Positions 1-12,594 of a stretch of DNA of 64,000 bases are shown here, in pieces. Location: contig CM036619.1 in the NCBI GenBank assembly GCA_020746105.1, positions 3,621,395 to 3,685,394 of the forward strand, in the 5' to 3' direction. Source of the DNA: Trogon surrucura (taxonomy: Eukaryota > Chordata > Aves > Trogoniformes > Trogonidae). A program made the position numbers and the translations under genes. How positions within the stretch are numbered: position 1 is the stretch's first letter; every line of letters starts with the position of its first letter. The notes under the pieces are model-generated. The model was not told the DNA's origin, did not search any database, and saw only the letters and a list, made by a program, of their open reading frames with translations.

Positions 1-1275
1 CAATACTAAGGCACATGAAAAATAACAAGGTGATTAGTGACAGTCAACATGGTTTCCCTAATGCCTGACTAATTTGGTGGCCTTCTATGACAAAGTTAGA
101 GCTCTGACTGATATGGGAAGAGCAACTGATATCATCTACCCAGACTGGTATAAGGCATTTGACGTTGTCTCACGTGTCATCCTTCTCTCTAAGATGGAGA
201 GACATGGACTTGATGGGTGGACAAGTAACTGGCTAGAAGGTTGCACTCAAATAGTTGTGATCAATGGCTCAAAGTCCACATGGAGACCAGTGACAAGCGG
301 TGTTCCTCAGGGATCTGTTCTGGGTCCAGTGTTGTTCAACATCTTTGTCAGTGACATGGACGATGGCACTGAGTGCACCCTCACCAAGTTTGCCGACGAC
401 ACCAAGCTGTGTGGTGCCGTGGACTCACTTGAGGAAAGAGATGCCATCCAGAGGGACCTTGACAGGCTTGAGAAATGGGCCAGTACAAACTGCATGAGCT
501 TCAACAAGTCTAAGTGCAAGGTCTTTCACCTGGGTAGAGCCAATCCCAGGCAGAAATACAAACTGGGCACAGAGTGGGTTAAGAGTAGCCTTGAAGAGAA
601 GGATCTGGAGGTGTTGATAGACGAGAAGCTCAACATGAACCGGCAGGGTGCTCATGCAGCCCAGATGCATTCCTGTCCTGGGATGCATCCAGAGGAGTGT
701 GGCCAGCAGAGCAAGAGAGGTGATTCTCCCCCTTTACTCTGCTCTTGTGAGACCCCACCTCAAATCCTGCATCCAGTTCCGGTGTCCCACCCTAAGAGAG
801 ACATAGATCTGTTGGAATGAGTTCAGAGGAGGGCCATAAAGATGATCCAGGGACTGGAGCACCTTCGCTACAAGGACAGGCTGAGGGAGCTGGGATTGTT
901 TGGCCTGGAGAAGAGAAGACTTTGGGGGGATCTAATAGCTGCTTTTCAATACCTGAAGGGAAGCTACGGGAAGGCTGGAAAGGGACTTTTGACAAGAATG
1001 TCCAGCAATAGGACAAGGGAAAATGGATTTAAATTGAAGGAGAATAGGTTTAGATTGGATATTAGGAAACAATTCTTCAGCACGCGGTTGGCAAGACTCT
1101 GGAATAGATTACTCAGAGAAGTCGTGGATGTCCCCTCCATGGAGATCTTCAAGGCCAGGTTGGATGAGGCCTTGAGCAGCTTGGTCTAGTTAAGGGCATC
1201 CCTGCCCAAGGCAGGGAGGCTGGATTAGATGAGCTCTAAGGTCCCTTCCAGCCTAAGACATTCTATGATTCTATA
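1..1275 (+). mobile_element. CR1 LINE, 3' half of ORF2 plus 3' end
   Basis: A CR1 retrotransposon copy enters from the left edge and ends at about 1275 with the CR1-type tail 'attctatgattctat'. It covers the reverse transcriptase palm, the C-terminal region and the short 3' untranslated region ('gatgagctctaaggtccctt' precedes the tail). Reading frames are broken, so the copy is dead. The 5' end lies outside the window, so its full length is unknown. CR1 copies like this are the dominant repeat of bird genomes. Confidence 0.93.
74..1189 (+). pseudogene. CR1 ORF2 reverse transcriptase, frameshifted remnant
   Basis: The first open stretch (74-820) carries a degenerate RT motif A (YPDWYKAFD), motif B ([17 protein letters not shown]) and the catalytic motif [10 protein letters not shown]. 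After about position 650 the frame no longer matches CR1 (the text following NMNRQ is out of frame), and the C-terminal part resumes in another frame at 842-1189, ending FKARLDEALSSLV before a stop. At least two frameshifts are therefore present. The catalytic aspartates of motif C survive, but the protein cannot be made. The start at 74 is not a real initiation site; the frame is simply open there. Confidence 0.88.
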
Positions 1276-2172
1276 ACTGGATTAAAAAAAAACAGTTAAA
1301 AATATCTGTATCCCCTTCATCTGAGAGCAATTATAAATAGATGGAAGTATCTCCAGGTTTTACTTACTATAATCTTTTAATCATGTGCAAAGCTCTGCTC
1401 TCCAAGCCAGTTACTAAAAGTTTTGTCACCTTTTTTTGGGAGATGATAGAGTCACTCAGAACTTCTGAGAGACAGAATGCTGCTTTTAGATGCTTGAAAC
1501 TGAAATTCAGGTTCCCAAAAATATCCTCAAATTTTCCATTTTGGGCCTAAATGCCTTTTCCAACATCAGAACATAAGTCAGGAGGATAGATAAATATCTA
1601 GGACAGTAATTGAAGAAATACAGTCAATGGCACAGATTCCTAAGGGAATCAATTCTGGCAAGGTCTTACAAATATTTTCCTGAATTGAAATATTAACAGT
1701 AAAATGGCTCTATACAGATGTTTCAAGTTCCAAGTCTCATCTACATGTAGCTATTTCATGTGTCCCTGATGAAGTATTTACTGGTTTTTAATTGGTAGAA
1801 AAGTAAAACATTAAGCAATAATAGGCTATTAACTGATATACTAATTACTAGAACCAAACAATAATTTTCCCACAAGCTTCACATCTAATCTTGCATTACC
1901 TAATCTTATCAATTCTGGTTTTGTCAGTGTCAAAATGTAAGGCTGGGCCAGTCACTAAACTTTGACAGATGCTCTCTGCGATGCCCCCACCACCCTCCCA
2001 GGGGAGGAAAACCAGGGAGAGAGATTTTGAGGTTGGAAGAAAAATCTTGGGGGGGGGGGTGGGAGGAAGAAAGAGAAGATACAAATAGTAACGATGAAGA
2101 TGTCAAAATCTATAAAGATCTATACAAGTAGGCAAATATGCTCAAAGATAGAAGAGAATACGTTAATACAGG

Positions 2173-2218
2173 ACCCACACCTTCTGGATGACAACACCCA
2201 CACCTTCTGGATGACAAC
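2173..2218. repeat. Perfect 23-bp tandem duplication
   Basis: The unit that begins acccacaccttctggatg occurs twice in direct succession (2173-2195 and 2196-2218) without a mismatch. Two identical copies suggest a recent slippage or duplication event. No function is implied. Confidence 0.9.
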
Positions 2219-2723
2219 AGAGTCCCAAGCAGAAAAAACATCCAGGCTGGGCTTGACAACAGACAGGAGCACCTGAGCCGACAGTCCCAACGCCAGTTAA
2301 AAAAAATCCCAAAAAACTAAACAAAACAGAAAAGGAGCTGTGCCACCCCTGCCCAGGGTGGGGGGCAGTGGAAGACAACCTGTCCCATAACATGGTGCTC
2401 CTCTACAGGGTAAAAACTGGAGGTAACAAACACCAGCAGCACAGAGGAAAGGTGATGAAGAGTCAATAGCAACCTTCCCAACACATCAGACACCAAAGGT
2501 CCCAGGGCACTTCTTTGGGGTCCTTATGTGCTGAGCAACATGGGAAGGAATACCATGATTGGTCCATTTGGGTCACCTGATGCATCCTCTCATCCCCATA
2601 GGCACAGCTGCCCCTCCTTTCCTGCTGTGATTACCATCTGTGTCAGGTAACCCCGGAGAACTTTTATCCCGGTGTTCTCACATCAGGATGGTCAGTAAAG
2701 AAACTCCACAAGGATAAATGCTT

Positions 2724-2726
2724 CTT

Positions 2727-2756
<30 letters not shown>
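2724..2756. repeat. T-rich homopolymer tract
   Basis: About 33 bases almost entirely T, with one C interruption near 2733. It could be the poly(A) remnant of a minus-strand retrocopy, but no retrocopy body or AATAAA signal is evident next to it. Confidence 0.85.
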
Positions 2757-2757
<1 letters not shown>

Positions 2758-3480
2758 ATAAAAGGCAGCCAGCATTTGCCTGTTAGATTCTTTGAAAGGT
2801 AGTCTGTGGGTGGGCAACACTCTAGTTCAATGAACTGAGGTTAGTCAGAGCTCTGTATTGTCCTCCCACTCCTCCAGGGCCAGCAGAGAGTGCAAGGTCT
2901 TTAGATCTACTGAGCTTTCATGGACTCTCCCAATCCAATAATACTTTGTTGGTCCAGCTGACATAGGTAGAGAAAGAGCTGTATCGTTATCAAATGCTTC
3001 TGATTTTCTGCACTGATTAATTTTCTCAGCCTTGTCACATATGCTCTGAGATAGAAATTGACCTTTAAGAATGCTCATTTTTATCTCTCCTGTTTTTGGT
3101 GACACAATAAAATTGTCATTGTGGGGAAACTGGTTCACCCAACTCAGGAAACATATAAATATCTTTTTTAAACAAGACTTTTCTTATGCTTCATTTTCAT
3201 GATATGTAATTCGAACAATTAAAACAGTTACGAGGCACTCCGCGTGATATTTTTCCTGCCCTCTAGTTCAGACACGGCTGAAAATGAGCTTACTGATTTT
3301 TACTGTTTTCTTTGAAACAACAAACTATTTTTTTTTTTTAAATACAAAATCCTGTTCCCCAAGGAACATACAGTGCAACGTCTTCTGAATCTATCACAAC
3401 ACAAAATATTGTAAAGCAACAGTTTAATGTGCATTTATTTGATACCAATTTAAACATCTTTTAAATATGATCCCATGTTA

Positions 3481-6050
3481 CACAGAATCACAGAATCACA
3501 GAATGTTAAAGGTTGGAAGGGACCTTAAAGATCATCTAGTCCAACCCCCCTGCCAGAGCAGGATCACCTACAATAGAGCGCACAGGAACGCATCCAGGCA
3601 GGTTTTGAATGTCTCAAGAGAAGGAGATTCCACAACCTCCCTGGGCAGCCTGTTCCAGTGCTCTGTCACCCTCACAGTAAAAAAGTTTTTCCTCATATTT
3701 TTATGGAACCTCCTGTGTTCCAGCTTCCACCCATTGCCCCTTGTCTTGTCAGTAGACGCTGCTGAAAAGAGCCTGGTTCCGTCCTCCTGACATTCCCCCT
3801 TGACATATTTATAAACATTAATGAGGTCACCCCTCAACCTCTTCTTCTCCAAGCTAAAGAGATCCAGCTCCTTCAGCCTTTCCTCATAAGGGAGATGCTC
3901 CACTCCCTTCACCATCTTTGTGGCTCTGTGCTGGACTCTCTCCAGCAGCTCCCTGTCCTTCTTGAACTGAGGGGCCCAGAACTGGACACAATATTCCAGA
4001 TGTGGCCTCACCAGGGCAGAGTAGAGGGGCAGGAGGACCTCTCTTGACCTACTTGCTCCTCCCCTTCTAATACACCCCAGGATGCCATTGGCCTTCTTGG
4101 CCACGAGGGCACATTGCTGGCTCATGGTCATCCTACTGTCCACTAGAACCCCCAGGTCCCTTTCCCCTGCACTGCTCTCCAGCAGGGCAGTCCCCAACCT
4201 ATATTGCCACATGGGGTTATTTTTTCCCAAGTGCAAAACTCTACACTTGCCCTTATTAAACTTCATAAGACTTCTCCCCGCCCAGCCCTCCAGCCTGTCT
4301 AGGTCTCTCTGAATGGCTGCACAGCCCTCTGGTGTGTCAACCACTCCTCCCAACTTCGTATCATCAGCAAACTTGCTGACAACATTCTCTAATCCCTCAT
4401 CCAGATCATTGATGAATATATTAAACAGCACCGGCCCAAGCACTGACCCCTGAGGGACCCCACTAGACACAGGCATCCAGCCAGACTCAGCCCCATTGAC
4501 CACAACCCTCTGACTTCTTCCCTTCAACCAGTTCTCGACCCACCTCACTACTTGGTCATCCAGACCACACTTCCTCAGTTTACCTATGAGGATGCTGTGG
4601 GAGACGGTGTCAAAGGCCTTGCTGATGTCCAGGTAGACCACGTCCACTGCATGGCCACCATCCATCCACCTGGTTATGTCTTCATAAAAGGCTATCAGGT
4701 TGGTCAAACATGACTTCCCCTTGGCAAAGCCATGCTGACTGCTCCTAATAACCTTCTTATCCTTGATATGCCTAGAGACAGTGTCAAGGATAAGATGTTC
4801 CATCACCTTTCCAGGGATGGAGGTGAGGCTGACCGGTCTGTAGTTACTCGGGTCATCCTTCCTGCCCTTCTTATAGACTGGAGTGACATTCGCTTTCCTC
4901 CAGTCTTCAGGCACCTCACCTGTTACCCATGACTTACCAAAGATGATGGAGAGTGGCCTAGCAATTACTCCCGCCAGCTCCCTCAGCACCCGTGGGTGCA
5001 TCCCATCAGGGCCCATGGATTTATGAATGTTCAAGGGTTCAAACTGATCCTTAACCCACTCCTCATCAATCAGGGCAGACTTCTCCTTTGTCATGACTTC
5101 CTCTGGGGCCTCAGGGGACTGAGGCTCCTGAGGACAGTCTCCAACAGTGTAGACAGAGGCAAAGAAGGCATTCAGCAACTCTGCCTTCTTCCTGTCCTCT
5201 GCCTCCAGGACACCCACCTCATTCAACAGAGGGCCTACATTGCCTCTAGTATTAGTTTTGCCAGCAATGTATTTGAAGAAGCCCTTTCTGCTGTCTTTAA
5301 CCTCCCTTGCAAGTTTTAACTCCAAGGAGGCTTTAGCTTTTCTGATTGCCTCCCTGCACTCCCTGACAGCTGCCCTGTACTCCACCCAAGTGGCCAGCCC
5401 TTCCTTCCACAATTTAAACACCCTCCCTTTCCACCTGAGTCTGCCCAGCAGATCCCTGGTTAACCAAGCAGGTCTCCTGGATCTCTTTCTTGATTTCCTA
5501 CCTGATGGGATGCACTGATCCTGAGCCTCAAAGAAGTGGTCTTTGAATGCCAACCAACTCTCTTGTGCCCCTTTACCTTTCAGCTCCCTGTCCCAAGGGG
5601 TATCCCCCAGCAATTGCTTGAAGAGGCCAAAGTTGGCCCTTCTGAAGTCCAGAGTTGCGATCCTGCTTGGTATTCTGTTTTTACCGCACAGGATCCTGAA
5701 CTCCACTATCTCATGGTCGCTGCAGCCAAGGTTGCCCTCAACCTTCACTGCTTCAACCAGACCTTCCTTGTTGGTGAACACAAGGTCCAGCAGCGCTCCT
5801 CTCCTTGTTGGCTCATCCACCATTTGCATCAAAAAGTTATCATCGATGCACTGGAGGAACCTCCTGGACTGAGGATGGCTGGCTGTGTGGGACTTCCAGC
5901 AAACATCTGGGTAGTTGAAATCCCCCACGAGAACCAGGGCCTGGGACTGAGAGGCTGCTGTCATCTGCCTGTAAAAGGCCTCATCAACTTCCTCCTCCTG
6001 ATCAGGTGGTCTATATTAGACACCCACCACAGTATCACCTAATGTTCCTA
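3481..6050 (-). mobile_element. Long 5'-truncated CR1 LINE, well preserved
   Basis: This is the longest CR1 in the window, about 2.57 kb. Its 3' end is at 3481, where the minus strand ends in repeats of attctgtg, and it runs leftward from roughly 6050. It includes the distal endonuclease domain, the complete RT domain and the 3' untranslated region. A full CR1 is about 4.5 kb, so it is 5' truncated, as expected for target-primed reverse transcription. The exact 5' junction is uncertain: recognisable endonuclease coding reaches about 6040. Confidence 0.94.
3568..5964 (-). CDS. CR1 ORF2 (endonuclease C-terminal part, reverse transcriptase), 798 codons open
   Basis: The product would be the LINE replication protein that nicks DNA and copies its own RNA at the nick. 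Residues 1-95 are the distal part of an APE-type endonuclease (GDFN at 14-17, SDHE at 82-85). RT follows, with [16 protein letters not shown] near 371, motif [13 protein letters not shown] at 444-455, motif [12 protein letters not shown] at 501-511 and catalytic FADD at 532-535. The C-terminal domain ends at DAFLCALL. There is no internal stop or frameshift over 2.4 kb. Upstream the same frame continues but meets TAA at 6016-6018 in the endonuclease, so the ATG at 5964 is an internal methionine, not the native start. The copy lacks the N-terminal endonuclease and ORF1 and is very unlikely to be autonomous, but the long open frame implies recent insertion. Confidence 0.9.
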   Translation of the reverse strand: MTAASQSQALVLVGDFNYPDVCWKSHTASHPQSRRFLQCIDDNFLMQMVDEPTRRGALLDLVFTNKEGLVEAVKVEGNLGCSDHEIVEFRILCGKNRIPSRIATLDFRRANFGLFKQLLGDTPWDRELKGKGAQESWLAFKDHFFEAQDQCIPSGRKSRKRSRRPAWLTRDLLGRLRWKGRVFKLWKEGLATWVEYRAAVRECREAIRKAKASLELKLAREVKDSRKGFFKYIAGKTNTRGNVGPLLNEVGVLEAEDRKKAELLNAFFASVYTVGDCPQEPQSPEAPEEVMTKEKSALIDEEWVKDQFEPLNIHKSMGPDGMHPRVLRELAGVIARPLSIIFGKSWVTGEVPEDWRKANVTPVYKKGRKDDPSNYRPVSLTSIPGKVMEHLILDTVSRHIKDKKVIRSSQHGFAKGKSCLTNLIAFYEDITRWMDGGHAVDVVYLDISKAFDTVSHSILIGKLRKCGLDDQVVRWVENWLKGRSQRVVVNGAESGWMPVSSGVPQGSVLGPVLFNIFINDLDEGLENVVSKFADDTKLGGVVDTPEGCAAIQRDLDRLEGWAGRSLMKFNKGKCRVLHLGKNNPMWQYRLGTALLESSAGERDLGVLVDSRMTMSQQCALVAKKANGILGCIRRGGASRSREVLLPLYSALVRPHLEYCVQFWAPQFKKDRELLERVQHRATKMVKGVEHLPYEERLKELDLFSLEKKRLRGDLINVYKYVKGECQEDGTRLFSAASTDKTRGNGWKLEHRRFHKNMRKNFFTVRVTEHWNRLPREVVESPSLETFKTCLDAFLCALL

Positions 6051-9000
6051 TATCTGTTTTAGCAACAGTTTGTGCATCTGGGTCATATAGCGTGTGATAA
6101 CCTAATCCGGAGTAAAACAACTCACCAAAACTGTACTTATTCTTCAGCTTCAACATTGCTTTAACCCAACTCACCAAATGGTTGCCCATATACCCCTTTC
6201 AACGCGATATTTAAATTTTTTGGAAGAACAAGCTGAAAACTTGTGGGACAGGGGAAAGGGACCGAATTGCTTAGGTTAACATCAGCAGCAGTACAACTGA
6301 ACATGCGAGCATGGAAATACTTCCATTTTGCTTTGAATACGAACGGCTTTATATGGAAAATATATGCAAATCGACCAGATGTACTGAGAGGGGAAAACAC
6401 AGAAGCCCTGATTTAGCGAAGTGCTTAAGCACACTCTTAAAGTTAATCATGTGCTTAAGTCTATTCACTGAAGCACTTGACACATGTGTACGCTTTTGCT
6501 GAGTTAATGTAATAAAGCAGAGACCATAATGATAGTCCTAGGATAAACAGACAGGCTGAGTTGTTAAAACCGAAGTATGTGTGAGCTCCTATTTCCTATA
6601 TCCCATCCTAAAATAAGTCTAACACGGAGACGAATCTCATGCTGCAGGCACTTCTCTCTTTCTGTCGCGTAGCGAGAAAACTTAAAAATTAGTTTAAACT
6701 AGACACGGCCCGGATTTGGTGGCATGATTTGTGCACCACGGACTGAAAGCTGCATTGCTTTCAAGCAGTAACCTACTCTCCTGGCCAGAGGGTCTGGATG
6801 TTTTCTGAGAGTTGCATGTATAAAGAGTGGTGCCTGGTAACAAACTATGGTCTAACACTCTCCTAAGCAGATGCACAACCTTATGGAGTGTTCCTCCTTA
6901 TCAAAAAGTAATAAGCAACTGCTTTCTGCTTCCTACCTGCTAACTAAAAAACATGTACAGAAGGTTATTTTCAGGCTGCAGTTATCGTTGCTAGGGTGAA
7001 ACTGGACCTCTGAACTCAAGGAAGCAGTGATGATTCAGAGAGGTACCAAAGTTAAGCTTCTTTTTTACCAGAAGAACAGAAACTCTGTGTCTCATTAATG
7101 ACCATACAGCCAGGCAGAGTCCGGAGGCATTAACTGCTAATGGTGGGAGTGAACTGTAGGTGAAGACACCCACATTTAGACCTTTGCTTATGAGGTGTTA
7201 AAGGCTCTGTGATACTTAGCTACTCATGTACTCACAGGAGCCCAGAAAGTGAAACAGCTCATCCTAATTGGCTGTTCCAGCTAAATTCTTTCCAGTCTTT
7301 GCTTACCGTAGCAAGTATGTCTTTCCTGATTATCGTGGAGAACCTGCTTACTTATGGGTGCTTACACTTCAGCATCTAAATCTCAAGCTGAATCCTACCC
7401 CAAGTGAGCTAAATTGCTCAAAACAATGTGTGAAATGGCACACAGAAAGCTCATTTGGTTTATGCTCTTTTTCTAGGAAGCCTGTACTGCTGAAGACAAG
7501 ACACTGAACAAGGTAGACCCTTGTTCTGACCAATTCTGCTTTTCCCTAAATCCTGATGTTACAGTGTTCTGACACACAGACATTGCTGGTTTAGTCAATG
7601 ACCAACGATGGGGCTTAAATCTTATATATTCCACGATTTCATCAGAATTTAAATTGTTTTCTTGGTATTCACCACAATCCACCACTTACCTTCTCTAATT
7701 TGTTACTTCACATGCCAGTTTGCTCATTTGGTATTTTTTCCATTTTTACTTGTATTTCAGGGCTCTTAACAACAGAAACCTATTGTAGACTTGAGAACTC
7801 GTGCAAAGACGTTCATATCAATTCTGGGATGTGAGCCAGCTATCTTTTCTAGCTTAGATGCCACTTAATGTTCTTTCAATTTATTAATTTTATTGCATTT
7901 CTTTTTTTCAACTTACAACACTCTCTGTTCCAGGACTTAACATCCCACCTGCTGTGTAGTGAAGGTATTGTACCTACTCATACCTCACTGTGCCATGCAG
8001 TGCCTATACTCACTAAATCCTCACATTCATTTTACTAGAGTAGTGTCGCATGTGCTTATCATCAGTTACTGTCAGAAAATAAAAATAAAAATAAATAAAT
8101 ATATCTACTTCTTTAGTTCAAACAGAAGCCAATAAGAGGTTCAATTTATTTGTCAAAAGACCACTGGATAAAAAAGGGGGCAGATGCACATAACAGTATG
8201 TTGTTATTTTCTTTTTGGAGAGGAGGCAAATAGAGAGGAACAACTTGTTTAGAACAGTTCATGGACTGAAATGGAACAAGTAGTCTTCACTACTCCCCTC
8301 TTACATGTTACATTCCTCTAAAGTACATTATATATATATATACACACAGATAGGTATATACACATGTATATATCATATGTACAAGATAGATATTAGTGAT
8401 TGTAGGCATTCAGTTGGCAAATTAATTTTTATTTCAAATGGAGGTGAAGATGACAAAACCAGCTATTACATTTATAAATAATACCTAAATCACCATGAGG
8501 TGTTGTTTGGCAAAAGCTCTGTTGTAACTGGTGTAAATTTGCTCTCTGGAGCAAACGTACATGGACTTGATTTGCCATGTGGGTTCAAGTTGTGTAATAC
8601 TCCCAAAATATTTAATGTGATTACAACTGTATTCAGTTTTAACTGGACTTGATAAACTGCATGACAACATAAAATCAGATAGTTTTCTTTCAATCCCTTA
8701 CTCATCAGCTCATTTATACTGCTTTATTTCACAAGAACAAAAGGAACTTTCAACTTATAAAACATGAAAAAGTTTATTCTTGCAACTTCTGTCCCCCTAT
8801 AAATTTTACACTGTTGTGACTTTATTGACTGAAGGGGAGTTAGTACTGACTTAATGTCATAGAAAAAAAAGCCTTTTTTAACACAGCTGCTTTACAAGGC
8901 AATCTTGTCAGACTGATGTCTGCACTGCCCACAAGATGCACATGCTGAATAGTTATGTTGGACACTGAGATATTTTGCTTGATACAAGCATAAATGAATG

Positions 9001-12000
9001 CAACTACATCGAATTCTCCAACATATATTTTTTCAGAGCATACATTACTGTGTCTACTGAATGATAATTACCCATTAACGTCGAGTGCATGAAGTAGCTG
9101 CAAACCAGTATCTGAAACATGGATGAGTCTTGTAACTGCTCAGAGTGAAAGAAAGACCTTTAATGAGAAATCAGTATAACCATAAAATACAGTAAATTAG
9201 ACTATTCAGGAGTTAGTATCTGAAGTGTACATCTGCGAAAATCACCCTGGGTTCCTGTCATAGATAATAGGGAGCTCGTTTGTGTGGTCAATGATTTCAG
9301 GATGTGATTCATCTCCTTAAATAGGCATCTACCTTTGGTTCAATATAAATTCTGTTGACCAGCTCTTCATTGGAGAACAAGCTCTGATGCAGATACCCCA
9401 TTGTAGATATCTGGAGTTAGGTGAGGTGAGTTCATCATTGTTACAAGCCTTTTGTCTGATACAAACCTGACACTACTGCTGTGTGCATATTTGACTCAAA
9501 TTTGGTGGTCTACAGGTGACTGAAGAGCCCCAAGAAAAATAGCTACCTTTTCTTTTACAGAAAATAAATGCTGTTCAACATGTAAACTTTGGCATTCAGC
9601 TTTTATCTCTTTTTGTATTCACCCCAACCAGGGCACAGTGCTTCTGTTTGAACACATCTGTATCTTTCTTCACCTCAAGCTCTTCTGTAGCCTACATGGA
9701 GCAAAGGGGGCAAGATTCATTTACACATTTATGCTCAGTCAGTTGTGCTTTTGATGTGTCTTTAGCATGATTACTTGGGCAACTATGCATCCTTTTCTCA
9801 CACTCTCACATTTAGGATCTGCTTGGGTATTTGCATGCTCTACATTAGAACAGTTTTACCTCCGGACTATAAGAACCAGATATTCAGCAATAATTTCTCT
9901 CTGAAAATGCATCAAAATTACTTTGCAACCTTAGCAATGCTTAGCTAGTCATACCATAGACTTGTGTGTGAAAATTCACTATAAAAATATTCCTGTTTAA
10001 AATACCCAAGACTTGCATTGACAAATCAATGGAATAAAAATAACAGGTTTATGTACTGGAGATCCTGGATCATGATCATTTGACAAACTTTCCACAGTTC
10101 ATGGTATTTTTTTAGATGAGAATTGATATCTCCTCATTAATGCTCACTTATTTAAAATTGCTAAAATTTCAGTCTAGATGGTATTAGGGAAGAACATACA
10201 ACAGAGTCTGCTGGACATTTAATGCCAGATTTTTCTTAAAGTTACTCTAAAGTAAGCTATGGAAAGAGAAATGTGGGGTTTTTTTGATCAACAGCTGAAT
10301 ACTTTGTTTGGAATGGCAAACCAATAGGCAATTATTGACATAGAAAAATTCCCAGTGTTGGAATATTGATCAGTGTGAGAAAGCAAATTTCTTTACACTG
10401 AGCTGCAGGTCATCCCATGTAAGTAAGACAGTAAAAATTCATGAAGTCCCAAAACATAACTTAATATGACATGAATGTACCAGAAAGACTTTTATAATAT
10501 TTATTCTGCCAGGCAACACAGCATGAAAACAAAAAAAAAGAATGGTCTGAGACATACCTCTCATATTTTCTGGTTTGAAAATTCACACCAGTATTTCCAA
10601 GTCCTATCAGTAAGTAGACATGAAATGCCAGGACAGATTCCTTATTTACCTCTGTGACTCCATATTATCATCAAACACCTCAATGCCTCCACTATGTATG
10701 TATTAGAACAGGATGTTTTCTTCTGTCCCTTTCCTTCTCTAGCTTCCTTGCAGATTTCTTGTATTCATTCAATCCTGCAGCTCCTAGCACAGCTTGTTGG
10801 CTGAGGACTCTAGATTGTCAATATTGCAGAAGCACCAATAACCTCAATTTACTTGAATGACTGCTGAATCAGACCCTGGAGTTGCAATTACACCTCTGTG
10901 TATATGCCTTTATTTCCTTGTAGATTAAATGCCCCTCTATATCTGAAGTATTATTACTTCAAATCACAATCCCTAATTTAGAGATCTGAAGTTATTACAA
11001 CAACAAGACACATTTGTCATTTGCTGTGGATATTACTTGAAAAATTTATGCTTTGCCGTTTTAAATATGCATTCAAAACACTAAAGGCTTTTTGTTCAAA
11101 CATTAAGATTGGAGCATTATGTTGAAATTCCCAAGTAATAATTAATTTTATGATTCCAGCAGTTAAGCTCCTTGCGCCAAGTGCTGAGGGAGCCACAGTA
11201 GATGCAGAAATTGTCTCACAGATGATTAATATTTTGTGCTTTTCTGTCTTTTTTTTCTGTCAGTTCATTCAGGCATATATCAGGCCTCGAGTTTCAAGTG
11301 GACCTGATCTGCCTCCAAATATTCAGGATTGCCACATGAAGGGGACAGGGGAGGTTGTTACCAGAACTACAGGATTTTTAAAGGAGCAGGTTTGATCCTG
11401 TCTTGCTTTGTGTAGTTGTGGAATGTAGATCTTGGCTTGTTTTCTGGTAGGGTTCTTAACATCACCATCATTCTTTTACCCTTAGTGAAGAAAATAAGTT
11501 GGGTTGGCAGGCTGGAGGACATTGCTACATATATTCCTTTGACATGCGTGTCAGAAAAAGATGTGATGACTCAATAGTCATTTGATCTATTTGAAGTACA
11601 GATGCATTTTCTGCAAAGCATTTATTTCACATCGTTAGTTTGGATTTTTTTATTTGTTTATGTTTCCCTTTTTTTTTAATAAAATATCAGTGTCTTAAAA
11701 TGTCAGATAAGAATTTAAATGAGAAAGAGTGTTTCAAAAAATTGTGGTTTTGGCATGCTTTCAACCTGCTTTATAATTAGATCTCTAATGAAAAGTTGTT
11801 ATGACTTTTTTTTGAACTCTTCAATCATAGCAAAGAAACTGCCTCATTAGGCATCTGTAAGTTGCAACTACTGCACAAACCAATGGTTTCTTGTGTTTAT
11901 AGGAATAATTGTCATGTTTTCATGTGCCTGGAGTCAATTATAGATCATGTCAGCCATCATGAAACTGTAAACAAATATAAAAGACATTTTGGGTTTTCAT

Positions 12001-12590
12001 AGCATCTTTCATATTCAACGTATGTCAAAGGAGCATATAAAGCAGTAGAGGGATAAAAAAATAGGTGTAACAGGGAAACAGAGTAGATATCCACATCTGG
12101 TTTAGCCTTGGGCATCAAGAATCTATTTTTAGTGTAGGGGTTGCCACAATGGTGATGATTTTATAAACAATTTTGCTAGATGGGAAGAGCGAAGGATGAC
12201 CACTGTACGAAAGGATAAATAGATTTAGTGAACCAAGAAAATGAGAGCTACATGCAGACATAGACAGACAGAATGGGAGCTACAGAGCTGGCAAGTAACA
12301 GGCAGATAGGGAGGGAAGTATGCAGATGACAGGAAAGTGTATGTACTTTCCCTTAACAATTCATTGCCTTTTTGTAAAAAGGGTTCACACATACTCAGAC
12401 AACCCAAATAGAGACTAGCACAATGAGACATTACTGAGGAGAAAATAAAAAAGAACAAGTATGAATGGCAGTGCACAGATTTTGCAGTCAGTCAGCTTAC
12501 GCTACATTTGAGCTGGTAAGTGAGCAATCAGACGTCGTGCAGTTCTCCAAAACACCAGAGGAAGCAACATACATCTTCAGTACTATACCC
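6051..12590. other. Single-copy AT-rich DNA, no gene recognised
   Basis: About 6.5 kb without a supported gene. It contains one old palindromic repeat (listed separately), a short TA run around 8329-8342 followed by CA/TA-rich sequence to about 8390, and an A-rich AAAT-type run at 8081-8103. Reading frames are all short. A segment near 11262-11389 has a pyrimidine-rich acceptor-like sequence and an open frame but a poor donor; I do not call it an exon. Around 11995-12050 there is a faint resemblance to old L2-type 3' ends. Confidence 0.45.
6405..6506. repeat. Old palindromic (MITE-like) interspersed repeat
   Basis: The segment starts near 'gatttagcgaagtgcttaag' and ends near 'cgcttttgctgagtt', which are degenerate inverted copies of each other. 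The interior repeats the word gtgcttaag in both orientations. This pattern resembles an ancient palindromic repeat seen in birds, turtles and crocodiles whose ends read roughly GATTCAGCAAAGCACTTAAG. The family name is not certain from sequence alone. Confidence 0.5.
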
Positions 12591-12594
12591 AACA

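Larger units (their letters stand above)
1276..3480. other. Single-copy AT-rich DNA with simple repeats
   Basis: No gene or recognisable transposon is seen. It contains an 11-G run at 2049-2059, a perfect 23-bp tandem duplication at 2173-2218, and a T-rich tract at 2724-2756. Reading frames are short and lack codon-usage or domain signals. The stretch at 2300-2700 is more GC-rich than its surroundings and could be an old LTR or retroviral fragment, but no ends are visible. Confidence 0.5.

Noticed and set aside
2724-2760. Processed pseudogene ending in poly(A) on the minus strand
   Set aside because: No coding similarity or AATAAA signal was found beside the T tract.
3467-3790. Plus-strand reading frames overlapping the minus-strand CR1, and similar ones at 5536-6042, 32766-33566, 60450-61292 and 63447-63823
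   Set aside because: They are antisense shadows of CR1 ORF2 and recur wherever a CR1 is present on the other strand.
11262-11389. Open segment after a 'tttttttctgtcag' acceptor, encoding FIQAYIRPRVSSGPDLPPNI
   Set aside because: The downstream donor-like site (CAG|GTTTGA) is poor, no partner exon was found and the protein is not recognised.
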